From PR03 sp964353555 (GTDB taxonomy: Bacteria; Myxococcota_A; UBA9160; PR03): a DNA stretch of 64,000 bases. The position numbers and the translations under genes were made by a program. Under the pieces are notes generated by a model. The model worked only from the letters and a program-made list of their open reading frames with translations, was not told the DNA's origin and made no database searches. The DNA lies in contig CAYGWM010000002.1 of NCBI GenBank assembly GCA_964353555.1, forward strand, positions 62,001 to 126,000, written 5' to 3'. Shown here in pieces: positions 9,316-17,961 of the stretch. The stretch's first letter is position 1, and each line of letters opens with the position of its first letter.

Positions 9316-10956
9316 GTGATCGAAGCAACCAACGTCCCCAACGCAACTGACGCAACGAGTGTCCCTGGCGATCTTGCGATCGGTGCGTTTTCTGAGCATG
9401 GGCCGTGGCGGGTCGAACCCGAGCGCATGGCGTGGCGTCGGGGCGTCGATGCGCTGCGGGCGGCGAGCCAGGCGCAGGTGCCGGACTGGGTGCGGCGGCG
9501 GCGGCTTCCGCCGGTGCGGCGCTTCCTGCGCGCGGGCACGCTGGTCGGTAGCGCCGTCGCGATGTGGTGGCTCTTCGATAAACGCCGAGGGCCCGAGGCG
9601 TCGCGTCCAGGTCTGTCGCGCCGGCTGCGGATCGCGTTCGAGAAACTCGGCTCTTCGTACATCAAGCTCGCGCAGATCGTGTCGTCGGGGCAGGGCATCT
9701 TCCCTGACGAACTCGTCGCGGAGTTCAAGATCTGCCGCGACCGGGTGCCGCCGGAGCCGTTCTCGCACGTGCGCGAGGTCGTCGAGCAAGAGCTGGGCGC
9801 GTCGCTCGAATCGGTGTTCGCGCGCTTCGAACCGACACCGCTCGCCTCCGCATCGATTGCGCAGGTGCACGCGGCGCAGCTTCGCAGCGGTGAGGAAGTC
9901 GTCGTGAAGGTGCAGCGGCCGCAGGTCGCGACGCTGGTGCGCCAGGATGTGGCGGCGATGGCGTGGATCGCGCCGTATCTGGTCGGGCGGATCCCGGTCG
10001 CGGCGCTCGCGAATCCGCCTGCGCTGGTCGAGCTCTTCGCCGAGACGATCTCCGAGGAACTCGACTTCCGGCTCGAAGGCCAGAACATGCTCGACATCGC
10101 GCACGTGCTGCGCGACGCCGGCCAGACGCTGATCGTCGTGCCGCGGCCGCATCCCGAGCTCGTTACGCGGCGTCTGCTCGTGATGGAGCGTCTCGACGGC
10201 TTCCACGCCGACGACATCGACGGCATGCGCGCCGCGGGCATCGACACCGCCGCGGTGTTGCGCTCGCTGATGATCGCGTTCCTCGAGGGCGCGATGATCT
10301 ACGGCGTCTTCCACGGCGATCTGCACGGCGGCAATCTGGTCGTGATGCGCGACGGCCGCGTGGGCCTCTTCGACTACGGCATGACCGGCCGGATGGCCGA
10401 GCCGCAGCGACTCGCCTTCCTGCGCATGATGATGACCGGCGCGGCGAACGACGTGCGCGGCCAGCTCGCCGCATTCCGCGATCTCGGCGCACTGGCGCCC
10501 GATGCGGACCTCGACGAGTTGATGCGGATCCTGAAAATCGACCAGCCGGTGCGGGATCCGACCAAGATGGGCAGCGAGGAATTGCTCGCGGAGATCCAGC
10601 AGGTGCTGCGCGGGCTGCTGAAGCACGGTGCGCGGATGCCCAAGCACCTGATGCTCTACGTGAAGAACATGCTCTTCATCGACGGATCGATCGGCCGCTA
10701 CGCACCGGACGTAAACCTGTTCGGCGAGCTGGCGAAGATCTACGGCTACTTCGCCGAGAAGCACGGCGCGCGCATCCTGCGCGACATCGGCTTCGACCCG
10801 AGCCGCCAGGCGCTCGACCTCACCGGCGTGCGCGCGGGCCTCGGAATCGAAGGTGAGGTCGACTCGCTGACGCCAGAGGAACTCCAGGCGCGCCGCGACA
10901 CGATGCGCAAAAAGCTCGAAGAGGTCAGGCCACAGTTCCGGATTCGGTCCGAGTAG
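9316..10956 (+). CDS. ABC1/UbiB-family atypical kinase
   Basis: A 546-residue AarF/UbiB-family protein; characterised relatives are ATPases acting in quinone or lipid metabolism. Visible motifs are the KxGQ region (here IKLAQ, 116-120), the Ala-rich loop ASASIAQVH, the Lys strand EEVVVKVQRP, the catalytic-loop HGDLHGGN and the metal-binding FDYGM. The normally conserved Gly of KxGQ is Ala119. The first 20 residues are encoded by a dispersed repeat shared with the GMC gene start at 16394, so GTG 9316 may not be the true start; ATG 9427 is the alternative and keeps the kinase domain. No neighbour indicates its pathway. A more canonical paralogue is at 48939. Confidence 0.85.
   Translation: MIEATNVPNATDATSVPGDLAIGAFSEHGPWRVEPERMAWRRGVDALRAASQAQVPDWVRRRRLPPVRRFLRAGTLVGSAVAMWWLFDKRRGPEASRPGLSRRLRIAFEKLGSSYIKLAQIVSSGQGIFPDELVAEFKICRDRVPPEPFSHVREVVEQELGASLESVFARFEPTPLASASIAQVHAAQLRSGEEVVVKVQRPQVATLVRQDVAAMAWIAPYLVGRIPVAALANPPALVELFAETISEELDFRLEGQNMLDIAHVLRDAGQTLIVVPRPHPELVTRRLLVMERLDGFHADDIDGMRAAGIDTAAVLRSLMIAFLEGAMIYGVFHGDLHGGNLVVMRDGRVGLFDYGMTGRMAEPQRLAFLRMMMTGAANDVRGQLAAFRDLGALAPDADLDELMRILKIDQPVRDPTKMGSEELLAEIQQVLRGLLKHGARMPKHLMLYVKNMLFIDGSIGRYAPDVNLFGELAKIYGYFAEKHGARILRDIGFDPSRQALDLTGVRAGLGIEGEVDSLTPEELQARRDTMRKKLEEVRPQFRIRSE
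9325..9365 (+). repeat. dispersed 41-nt repeat, single copy
   Basis: This stretch matches 16406-16446 at 38 of 41 positions. The unit has two near-copies of CGCAACGAACGTCCCC separated by about 11 bases. It lies across the apparent 5' end of the ABC1 kinase gene and is read there as the peptide ATNVPNATDATSVP. The second locus carries the same unit as both arms of a large inverted repeat. Confidence 0.8.
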
Positions 10957-11010
10957 CGGCGCGCGAGCTGTGCGTGGCGGTGTCGAGCGCGGCGCGTGCA
11001 GCTTCCCCGC

Positions 11011-11292
11011 TCACCATCTGGCGAGCCACTCGGCGGGCGTGCGCAACGCGGGATCGTGGCGCGCGACGCTGCGGAGCAGATCGCGCGCCTGACGCGGCGC
11101 CAGCGCGAGTTCGTGCTCGCGCAAAAAGGCGTCCAGATGGTCGCGGCAGAACGCCACGACGTCGCGCTGCGACAGCCGGTCGGCGTCCATGCCCAGTTCG
11201 CGAAGGCGCAGCCAGAGAGCATAGCGCGGCGCCAGGCGACCGATTCGCACGGAGATTTCCTCGAACAGATGATCGAATCGGCCACGCAGCAA
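11011..11292 (-). CDS. small hypothetical protein
   Basis: A 93-residue ORF starting with TTG at 11292; a GGGAGG Shine-Dalgarno lies nine bases upstream, which decides this start over the out-of-frame ATG nearby. The protein is mostly helical and rich in Arg, Leu and charged residues (RLRELGMDADRLSQRD, FCRDHLDAFLREHEL, RQARDLLRSVARHD), with no membrane segment or Cys motif. I do not recognise the family. It lies between the convergent ABC1 kinase end and the MutS-like gene, whose 3' end is 80 bases upstream on the same strand. Confidence 0.55.
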   Translation of the reverse strand: MLRGRFDHLFEEISVRIGRLAPRYALWLRLRELGMDADRLSQRDVVAFCRDHLDAFLREHELALAPRQARDLLRSVARHDPALRTPAEWLARW

Positions 11293-11372
11293 CGGCGCAT
11301 GCCTCCCACTCTACGATGTGGCAGGTGGTCCGGATGCGTGGCAGCGCCGTCATCCCCAGAACGGAGGATGCT

Positions 11373-13184
11373 TCAGACTTCTAGCCCGACCGCGCGCATC
11401 AGCGCGAGCGCGTTGCTGCGCGTCACGACGCCCGGTCGCATCCGGTAGTCGAAGTGCATCACGCCGTCCTGGACCTGATCCTCGAAGTGCACATTGGCTG
11501 CGCGCGCGCCGAGCTCGTCGGCGATCTTCGCGAGCGCGAGATCGTGCGTGGTGACGAGTCCGAGCGCGCCGCGCGCAACCAGGTTTCGCACCACGGCTTC
11601 CGCGCCGATGCGCCGGTCGTGCGAGTTGGTGCCGTGCAGGATCTCGTCGAGCAGGAATAGCACGGGGATCTTGCCGGTGATCAATTCCACCACCTGGCGC
11701 AAGCGGCGGATCTCCGCGTAGAAGTGCGAATGGCCGTCCTTCAGCGAGTCGAACACGCGCAGCGACGCACCGACCGCGAGCGGCGACAGCAGCAGCGATT
11801 GCGCCCGCACCGGCGCGCCCGCCTGTGCCAGCACCGTCGCAACGCCGACGCTGCGCAGCAGTGTGCTCTTGCCGGACATGTTCGATCCGCTCACCAGCAA
11901 CAGGCGCGGCGCATCGCCGAGCCGCACGTCGTTGCGCACGCAACGCGACTCGGGCAGCAGCGGATGGCCGAGTGCCTCGGCTTCGAAGCGGGGCGGTCCG
12001 TCGCAAAGCTCCGGGAATACATCATTCGGATGTTCGTGGGCGTGGGTGGCGAGCGACGCGAGTGCCTCGAACTCGGCGGTCGCGTCGATCCACGCGCGCA
12101 GCACCGGGCCACAGCGCGCGCGCCAGGCGTCGATCGCCAGCGCAACCTGCGTGGTGAAGAACAGCGCTGCGCCGATCGGCGCGAACAATTGATTGCGACG
12201 CGCGTCGAGCACTTCGACGAGCCGTCCGAGCCGCGCGATCTCGCGGGATGCGGGAACGCCTGCGGTCGCGATTGCGCTGCGCAGCGTGACGAGGCGCGGC
12301 GACTCGAAGCGCTGCGACTCGAGCACTGCGAGCAATCGCGCGAGCAGCGCGAGATCGCGGGCCGGCGCTTCGGTTTCGGCGATCGCGCGCCGCACGCGCC
12401 GTCGCTGTGTTGCGGCGACGAAGGCGCCGATCGCCAGCACGGCGAGCCACGGGATCAGCAGCGGCGCGCCCGCGAGCGTTCCGGCGATCAGCGCCGCCGA
12501 GAGCAGCGCGAGCGCAACGAGCGCGATGCGCAGCGCCGGAGCGGGTGCGGCGGGCGCCGATTCGCCCCACCGCATCAACGCGTCGGCATGCAGGCCGGTT
12601 GCGACCGAATCGCCGACCAGCGCCAGCGACTCGCGTAGCGCGAGCGCCGGAGCGAGCTCCGCGACCGCATGCTGGCGGCCACGCACTTCGTCGCTGGGCG
12701 CCGGGGCGAGTAGCCATCCGGCGAGCGTGGCCTCGCCCGCCGCGGTGCGCGCGCGGCACAGCAGATCGAAGAGACCCGCCTCGCCGAAGAGGTCGAGGTC
12801 GTCGGCGTACGGATGCTCGGGATCGCGAAAGCGCTCGCCGCTCGGACCCCGACCCGCGAACTTCGCGTCGAGTCGCGCGACGCCGTCTTCGTAGTAGCGG
12901 ACCGAATGCTCGCGCGCGTCGCGGCGGCGCAGCACGCGGTCGTGCAGGGCGACGAGCGCCGCGAAGCCCAGCGCGGGCACGAGCAGCCAGCGCGGATCGA
13001 GTCGCTTCGCGCCGAGCGCAACGCCGGCGAGCACGACGCCGAGCGCGAACACCGCGAGGCGCGCCTGCGAGATGCGTGTCGCGAGCCGGCGTGCCGCGGT
13101 CGCGTCGGTGCGGCGCGCAGCCAGACGTTGCTCGTACTCGGCGCGCACCTGCGCTTCGGCATCGGGAGCAGCGGCGTTGGGCAT
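11373..13184 (-). CDS. membrane-associated MutS-family ATPase
   Basis: A 603-residue MutS-related protein with a C-terminal ABC-type ATPase: Walker A GSNMSGKSTLL, the Q-loop region, Walker B LFLLDEILHGTNSHDR and the switch TTHDLALAKIAD. It lacks the N-terminal mismatch-recognition domain of MutS (no FxE motif) and the Smr nuclease of MutS2. Instead two hydrophobic stretches lie near residues 45-85 and one longer pair near 225-265, suggesting membrane anchoring. A core/clamp-like helical region precedes the ATPase. Related membrane MutS-like proteins occur in Bacteroidetes and delta-proteobacteria without an established role. I chose ATG 13184 because the upstream frame is Arg/Thr-rich and unlike a protein start. 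Confidence 0.8.
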   Translation of the reverse strand: MPNAAAPDAEAQVRAEYEQRLAARRTDATAARRLATRISQARLAVFALGVVLAGVALGAKRLDPRWLLVPALGFAALVALHDRVLRRRDAREHSVRYYEDGVARLDAKFAGRGPSGERFRDPEHPYADDLDLFGEAGLFDLLCRARTAAGEATLAGWLLAPAPSDEVRGRQHAVAELAPALALRESLALVGDSVATGLHADALMRWGESAPAAPAPALRIALVALALLSAALIAGTLAGAPLLIPWLAVLAIGAFVAATQRRRVRRAIAETEAPARDLALLARLLAVLESQRFESPRLVTLRSAIATAGVPASREIARLGRLVEVLDARRNQLFAPIGAALFFTTQVALAIDAWRARCGPVLRAWIDATAEFEALASLATHAHEHPNDVFPELCDGPPRFEAEALGHPLLPESRCVRNDVRLGDAPRLLLVSGSNMSGKSTLLRSVGVATVLAQAGAPVRAQSLLLSPLAVGASLRVFDSLKDGHSHFYAEIRRLRQVVELITGKIPVLFLLDEILHGTNSHDRRIGAEAVVRNLVARGALGLVTTHDLALAKIADELGARAANVHFEDQVQDGVMHFDYRMRPGVVTRSNALALMRAVGLEV

Positions 13185-13278
13185 GGCGGCGGAGTCTCCC
13201 GAACTCGTCAGGCGCGCGCATCGTCCGGCCGCTGTAGGGAGGACCGGGACGGGGTAGGTTCCAACGCGCGAGGGGGGG

Positions 13279-14649
13279 GTGGTGGTGCAGCGATCCGTGC
13301 GTCTGGGGATTCTATTCGTCGGGCTGACCGCGCTCGTGCCAGCGTCGGCATCGGCGCAGCGAGCGGCGAAGCCCTTCGCGTTTCCGCTCGGCCGCACGCC
13401 GCTCGAGCTCGGCGCGGGCTACGACTCGCAACAGGGACTCGCGCGCGGCGAGATGGGCGCCTGCGTGGCCGGCGACGAGACTGAGCGCCGCGATGGGGCT
13501 CGCGCGCAGTACTCGATCGCGACGCTGACGCGCGCGGGCGGCCGGCTCGTCGTCGGTATCTACGTCTCGGCGCCGCTCTTCGTCGACGTGCTGAAGAGTT
13601 CCCACCTCACCGATGCCGCGCGGCGTCTCCGGGGCGCAGACGCCGAAGCATTCCGCGATCTGTGCGGCGACGGCTTCGTCGGGACGGTCACGTTCGGCGA
13701 TCACCTGCTCGCCGAGGTCGAAGTCGAACCCAACGATGTGTTGCAGGCGCGCAACCATCTGATCAGCGGGAGCTGGGCGGATCCCGAGTCGTTCCGGCGG
13801 GCGCTCGAAGCGCTCGTGAAACGCCACGACGTGAGAGTGCGCGAGTTGCCGGGCGGCAGTCGCGCCGCGGCGCGCCCGCTCACGGTCGACGAACTGATCC
13901 CGCGGACGCTGGCGTTTCCGGCCAGCGTCACGCAGGCGAACGCGAAGCCCTACCTCGCCAGCTTCGAGCCGTACAGCGCCGATTCCTTCGCGGGGCTGCC
14001 GCTGCCGGAGCCGGGCGAGATCGAGGCCCGCGACATGACCGAGCAGGTGTTCCGGGATCGGCGTGGGCGCTCGCAGAGCACGGCCAGCCGGGCCGCCGAC
14101 CTGCGCGCCGCGCAGGTGCATCGGACCGAGCCGGAGGAGTTGCCGTCCGCCCCGCGCGCTTCGATCGCAGAGACGCACCCCGAGAGCGACGCGGCCACGG
14201 AGATCGCCGCGGTGCGCGAAGTTGTGCCCCCGGCTGCGCCGGCGCCCGCAACGGTGTCGCCCGCGCCGCGACTGCATTCCCAGCCGGCTCTCGTCTTCAC
14301 CCCGGCTGGCGAGCTGCCGGTGTTCGCGACCACGCACGCGCCGGCCGGCGTCTACGCGGAGCGCGTGCGCGAGCGCGACTACTGGGTTCCGGGCGCAGCC
14401 ACTGCCACGCCGGCCGTGAAGCGCGCGATCGACAAAGCCCGCGCCGATGCGCCGGCTCGCGGCGCGACGGTCGTGATCGCGGAAGTGGGCACGGTAACGG
14501 TGGTGATGACCGACGCGGCGCCGGTCGGCGGCACGCACAGCGAATCTGCCGGCGAGCGGCGCGCGTGGATCGCCGGCGTCGCCGCGCCGAACGCCGCCGA
14601 GCGCGCCGCGCTCGCGGTGGCGATCGAGGCCGACGCGCGCCCGCAGTGA
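13279..14649 (+). CDS. secreted protein, possibly MACPF-like
   Basis: A 456-residue protein with a clear Sec signal (hydrophobic LGILFVGLTALVPASASA, cleavage likely after SAQ or ASA). GTG start at 13279 behind a G-rich ribosome-binding stretch. After the signal come LGAGYDSQQGLARG and a Cys, then a segment around CGDGFVGTVTFG. Bacterial MACPF/perforin-like proteins have a GxGYD start and a YGTHF-V-type signature, so a pore-forming-like fold is possible but weakly supported. Residues about 240-330 are Ala/Pro-rich and low complexity, and the C-terminal 120 residues may be a second small domain. It is divergent from the MutS-like gene, with about 95 bases between them. Confidence 0.55.
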   Translation: MVVQRSVRLGILFVGLTALVPASASAQRAAKPFAFPLGRTPLELGAGYDSQQGLARGEMGACVAGDETERRDGARAQYSIATLTRAGGRLVVGIYVSAPLFVDVLKSSHLTDAARRLRGADAEAFRDLCGDGFVGTVTFGDHLLAEVEVEPNDVLQARNHLISGSWADPESFRRALEALVKRHDVRVRELPGGSRAAARPLTVDELIPRTLAFPASVTQANAKPYLASFEPYSADSFAGLPLPEPGEIEARDMTEQVFRDRRGRSQSTASRAADLRAAQVHRTEPEELPSAPRASIAETHPESDAATEIAAVREVVPPAAPAPATVSPAPRLHSQPALVFTPAGELPVFATTHAPAGVYAERVRERDYWVPGAATATPAVKRAIDKARADAPARGATVVIAEVGTVTVVMTDAAPVGGTHSESAGERRAWIAGVAAPNAAERAALAVAIEADARPQ

Positions 14650-14734
14650 CGGCGAGGCGACATCGCGCCTAGAATGCCCCGACTTTCGAAGCAAGAGGAC
14701 AGGCGCATGGCGGCCTGCTCAGAGGAGGGGCTCC

Positions 14735-16303
14735 GTGCGCGTTCTGCTGATCAATCCGTCGTACCCGTTCGAAGAGTTTCCGCGGCTGCTCGTGACGCTG
14801 CCCTACCTGGCGTCAGCGCTGCGCTCGGAAGGCCACGAGGTCGAAATCCTCGACCTGCTGTTGGCGCGCACCACGCCCGACAAGATCGAGCGCCGCATGG
14901 AGCGCTTCCGGCCGCAGGCCGTCGGCATCACCTCGGTCACGCTGAATCACCACATCGCCGAGAGCATCGCCGAGGTGGTGCGCAAGTGTGACGAGCAGGT
15001 GCCGATCGTGATGGGCGGCCCGCACGTCTCGTTCGAGATCGAGGGCTCGTTCCAGCGGCTGCCCGCGCTCGACTACATCGCGATCGGCGAGGGCGAGCAC
15101 ACGCTGCGCGAACTCGTGCGCTCGCTCGAAGGCCGCATGGACGTGCGCGACGTGCGCGGTCTTGCCGGCATCGACCGCAGCACCGGCCGCGCCTGGAAGA
15201 ACGCGCCGCGCCCGCTCGAAGACGATCTCGACACGCTGCCCAACCCGGCGCGCGATCTGGTGCCGCTGGCGCGCTATCTGGCGTTCGACAGCCACGCAAG
15301 CGTCGTCACCAGTCGCGGCTGTCCCTACGAGTGCATCTTCTGTTCGGCGCCGGCATGGACCGGGCGCAAGGTGCGCTACCGCGATCCCGTGAAGTGCGTC
15401 GACGAAATCGAAGACCTCGCACGGATGGGCTTCACCGAGATCACCATCGAGGACGATCTGTTCACGCTCTACCGCAAGCACTTCCTCGCGGTCTGCGGAG
15501 AGATGATCGACCGCAACACGGGGATCCGCTGGAACGCGTTCTCGCGCGTGGACACGATCACGCCCGAGATCGTCGGCACGATGGCCAAAGCCGGTTGCCA
15601 GGCGATCTGTTTCGGTGTCGAGAGCGGCGACCAGGAAGTCCTCGACCTGATCAAGAAGAACTCGAGCCTCGCCAAGGTGAAGGAAGCGATGCGGATGACG
15701 AAGGACGTGGGCATCTGCGCGCTCGCGTCGTTCATCGTCGGGCTGCCCGGCGAGACCGAGGAGACGTTGCGCAAGACCGTCGAGTTCGCGGAGGAACTGA
15801 AAAACGAGTTCGGTTCGCTCTACGGCTTCCACATCCTGTCGCCGTTCCCGGGCACCGAAGTGCGCGAGAAGGCCGCCGAGTACGGCCTCGAGATCCTGAA
15901 CAGCGACTGGACGAAGTACGACGCGAATCACGTCGTGTCGCGCACGCCGGGTGCGAGTCCGGAGGCGATCCAGGCCGTGTCCGACGCCTACGAGGACACC
16001 ATCGAGCGCTACGTCGAGTACCAGGACCACCTGGTCAAGACGGGCCAGCTCTCGGGCTACGAGTTGAAGACCTACCGGCGCCGCAAGCGACAGTCGCTGC
16101 TGTGGAAGTTGCTGCTCGACGAAGTGGTCGAGTCGCTTCCCGCGTTGCCGGGCGACGCACCGGAGGCGCTGACCCGTCACGTGATCGAAGCAACCGGCGC
16201 CGAGCGGGCGCTGGTCGCGGAGGAGGTCGTGCGCGTCCTCGCCCTCGGCGCGCTAGTCGCCGACCAGACGCCCGAAGGCACCCGCTACCGCTGGGCCGAG
16301 TGA
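14735..16303 (+). CDS. radical SAM protein with B12-binding-like domain
   Basis: A 522-residue protein. The N-terminal domain (about 1-150) resembles a cobalamin-binding Rossmann domain (MRVLLINPSYP, GGPHVSFE, IAIGEGE) but has no DxHxxG motif, as in the BchE-like group. The radical SAM core has the 4Fe-4S motif SRGCPYECIFCS with Cys196, Cys200 and Cys203, followed by ITIEDDLFT, CFGVESGDQEVL and IVGLPGETEET. Such enzymes methylate or rearrange lipids, tetrapyrroles or small molecules. GTG start at 14735 with GGAGGGG just upstream. It is separated from the GMC gene by an inverted repeat. The substrate is unknown; envelope lipid or hopanoid modification is a guess from context. Confidence 0.88.
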   Translation: MRVLLINPSYPFEEFPRLLVTLPYLASALRSEGHEVEILDLLLARTTPDKIERRMERFRPQAVGITSVTLNHHIAESIAEVVRKCDEQVPIVMGGPHVSFEIEGSFQRLPALDYIAIGEGEHTLRELVRSLEGRMDVRDVRGLAGIDRSTGRAWKNAPRPLEDDLDTLPNPARDLVPLARYLAFDSHASVVTSRGCPYECIFCSAPAWTGRKVRYRDPVKCVDEIEDLARMGFTEITIEDDLFTLYRKHFLAVCGEMIDRNTGIRWNAFSRVDTITPEIVGTMAKAGCQAICFGVESGDQEVLDLIKKNSSLAKVKEAMRMTKDVGICALASFIVGLPGETEETLRKTVEFAEELKNEFGSLYGFHILSPFPGTEVREKAAEYGLEILNSDWTKYDANHVVSRTPGASPEAIQAVSDAYEDTIERYVEYQDHLVKTGQLSGYELKTYRRRKRQSLLWKLLLDEVVESLPALPGDAPEALTRHVIEATGAERALVAEEVVRVLALGALVADQTPEGTRYRWAE

Positions 16304-16320
16304 GCCGACTCAGTTGACTC

Positions 16321-16447
16321 GGGGACGTTGGTTGCGCCGGTTGCGTTGGGGACGTTCGTTGCGTCGCGAAACGACGCCCCAGCTCGCACGGCCATGAAGC
16401 GCGACGCAACGAACGTCCCCAACGCAACCGGCGCAACGAGTGTCCCC
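16321..16447. repeat. large inverted repeat with 47-nt arms
   Basis: The left arm 16321-16367 and right arm 16401-16447 are reverse complements at 44 of 47 positions, separated by a 33-base loop that contains the GMC ATG just before the right arm. The right arm is the same element as 9325-9365. It lies immediately after the radical SAM stop and could fold into a long hairpin in RNA or be the footprint of a REP-like element. There is no T-tract, so it is not a classical terminator. Confidence 0.85.
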
Positions 16448-17929
16448 GGCGCGACGATTCGTTGCGAGGCGGTGGTGATCGGGTCGGGCGCCGGCGGGGC
16501 GCCGGCGGCGTTGGCGCTCGCGGAGGCGGGTCTCGACGTCGTGGTGCTCGAAGCGGGCGAACGGCTCGAGACGCGCGACTTCTCGGGCGAGGAGGGCGAG
16601 ATGATTGCCCGGCTGATGACCGCGAACACCGCGCGCGACAGCGGTATCGAGGTCTACGCCGGCGCCTGCGTGGGCGGCTCGACGGTCGTGAACGACGCGC
16701 TGTGCTGGCGCCCGCCGCCCGAGATCCTCGAGAGCTGGCGCCGCGACTTCGGCCTCACGGGGCTCAGTGACGCGGCGTTCGCGCGGTACGTCGATCGCGC
16801 GTGGCAGACGGTCAACGCGTCGCCCACCGATCGCGAGCATCTGAGTCGCAACGCGCACCAGCTCGAAGTGGGCGCCGCACGCCTCGGTTGGTCCGCCGAA
16901 GCGATGCACCGCAACGTGCGCGGCTGCGCGAATCTCGGGCTCTGCAACCTCGGCTGCCCGAGCGGCGCGAAGCAGTCGGCGCTGGTGACGTGGATCCCAG
17001 ACGCGGAGGCGCGCGGCGCGCGCGTCGTGCCGCTGGCGCGCGCCGATCGCATCGAGGTCGAAGCCGGTCGCGTACGGGCCGTCACGGCGACACGCTTCGA
17101 TCCGAAGACCCGCGCTCCGATCGGCGCGCTGCGCGTCGAGGCAGACGTCGTGTGTGTCGCGGCGGGCGTGCTCGGCACGCCCGCGCTGCTGTTGCGCAGC
17201 GGGCTCGGCGCCGGCACCGCGCTCGGCCGCGGCATCCAGTTCCACTCGAGCGTTTACGTGACGGCGCGCTTCCGCGAGCCGGTACTCGGCTTCTACGGAC
17301 CGACGATGGCCTACGCGGTCACCGAGTGGAGCGACGTGAACGGGCGTCGCGGCCCGGGCTACATGCTCGAGAACGTCGCGGTGTCGCCGAGCGTGACGGC
17401 GTCGTCGCTGCCCGGTTTCGGCGCCGAGCACGAGCGCGTGATGGAGGCGCTGCCGTACCTGGCGCGCGCCGTCGTCGTGCTGCGCGACTGCACGCGCGGC
17501 AGCGTCGCGACCCCGGGCGAAGGTCCTCCTGCGCTGTCGTACCAGCCCGTCGCCGACGATCTCGTGCGGATCCGCGACGCGGTGAAGCAGCTTGCGCGTC
17601 TCTATCTCGCCGCGGGCGCGACCGAGGTGTATCTGCCGGTGAACGGTGTCGCGCCGGTCCGCTCCGAGGCCGACCTCGCGGCGCTCGACGCGGTGGAGTT
17701 CACACCTCGCGCGCTGTCGTTGCTCTACGCCGTGCACCTCTTCGGAGGCGCTGCGATGGCCGGCTCGCGTGCGCAGGGCTTCTGCGACGAGAGCGGTCGC
17801 GCCTTCGACGTCGAGGGTCTCTACGTCACCGACGCAGCGGCATTGCCGAGCAACACCGGCGCGAATCCGCAGATCACGATCATGGCGAATGCGCTGCGCA
17901 CGGCGGCGGGGATCGTGGCCGCCCGGTAG
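16394..17929 (+). CDS. GMC-family flavin oxidoreductase
   Basis: A 511-residue glucose-methanol-choline oxidoreductase, which oxidises an alcohol with FAD. The dinucleotide-binding motif VVIGSGAGGAPAALALAEAG is near the N-terminus; GACVGGSTVVNDALCWR and GCANLGLCNLGCPSG follow, the latter Cys-rich stretch typical of the long-chain alcohol oxidase/cholesterol-oxidase-like branch. HLFGGAAMAG contains the likely active-site His, and NTGANPQITIMANA closes the FAD site. The first ~20 residues come from the dispersed repeat; the frame is open to 16328. No Shine-Dalgarno is seen for ATG 16394, so the start is uncertain. It precedes a second radical SAM gene by 32 bases. Confidence 0.88.
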   Translation: MKRDATNVPNATGATSVPGATIRCEAVVIGSGAGGAPAALALAEAGLDVVVLEAGERLETRDFSGEEGEMIARLMTANTARDSGIEVYAGACVGGSTVVNDALCWRPPPEILESWRRDFGLTGLSDAAFARYVDRAWQTVNASPTDREHLSRNAHQLEVGAARLGWSAEAMHRNVRGCANLGLCNLGCPSGAKQSALVTWIPDAEARGARVVPLARADRIEVEAGRVRAVTATRFDPKTRAPIGALRVEADVVCVAAGVLGTPALLLRSGLGAGTALGRGIQFHSSVYVTARFREPVLGFYGPTMAYAVTEWSDVNGRRGPGYMLENVAVSPSVTASSLPGFGAEHERVMEALPYLARAVVVLRDCTRGSVATPGEGPPALSYQPVADDLVRIRDAVKQLARLYLAAGATEVYLPVNGVAPVRSEADLAALDAVEFTPRALSLLYAVHLFGGAAMAGSRAQGFCDESGRAFDVEGLYVTDAAALPSNTGANPQITIMANALRTAAGIVAAR

Positions 17930-17961
17930 GCTTTCGCGTCGCAGTGATTGCGGGAGTTCCG

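Noticed and set aside
9022..10764. A 580-codon minus-strand open frame opposite the ABC1 kinase
   Set aside because: Arg/Glu/Gln/His-rich shadow frame; the plus-strand kinase motifs are unambiguous.
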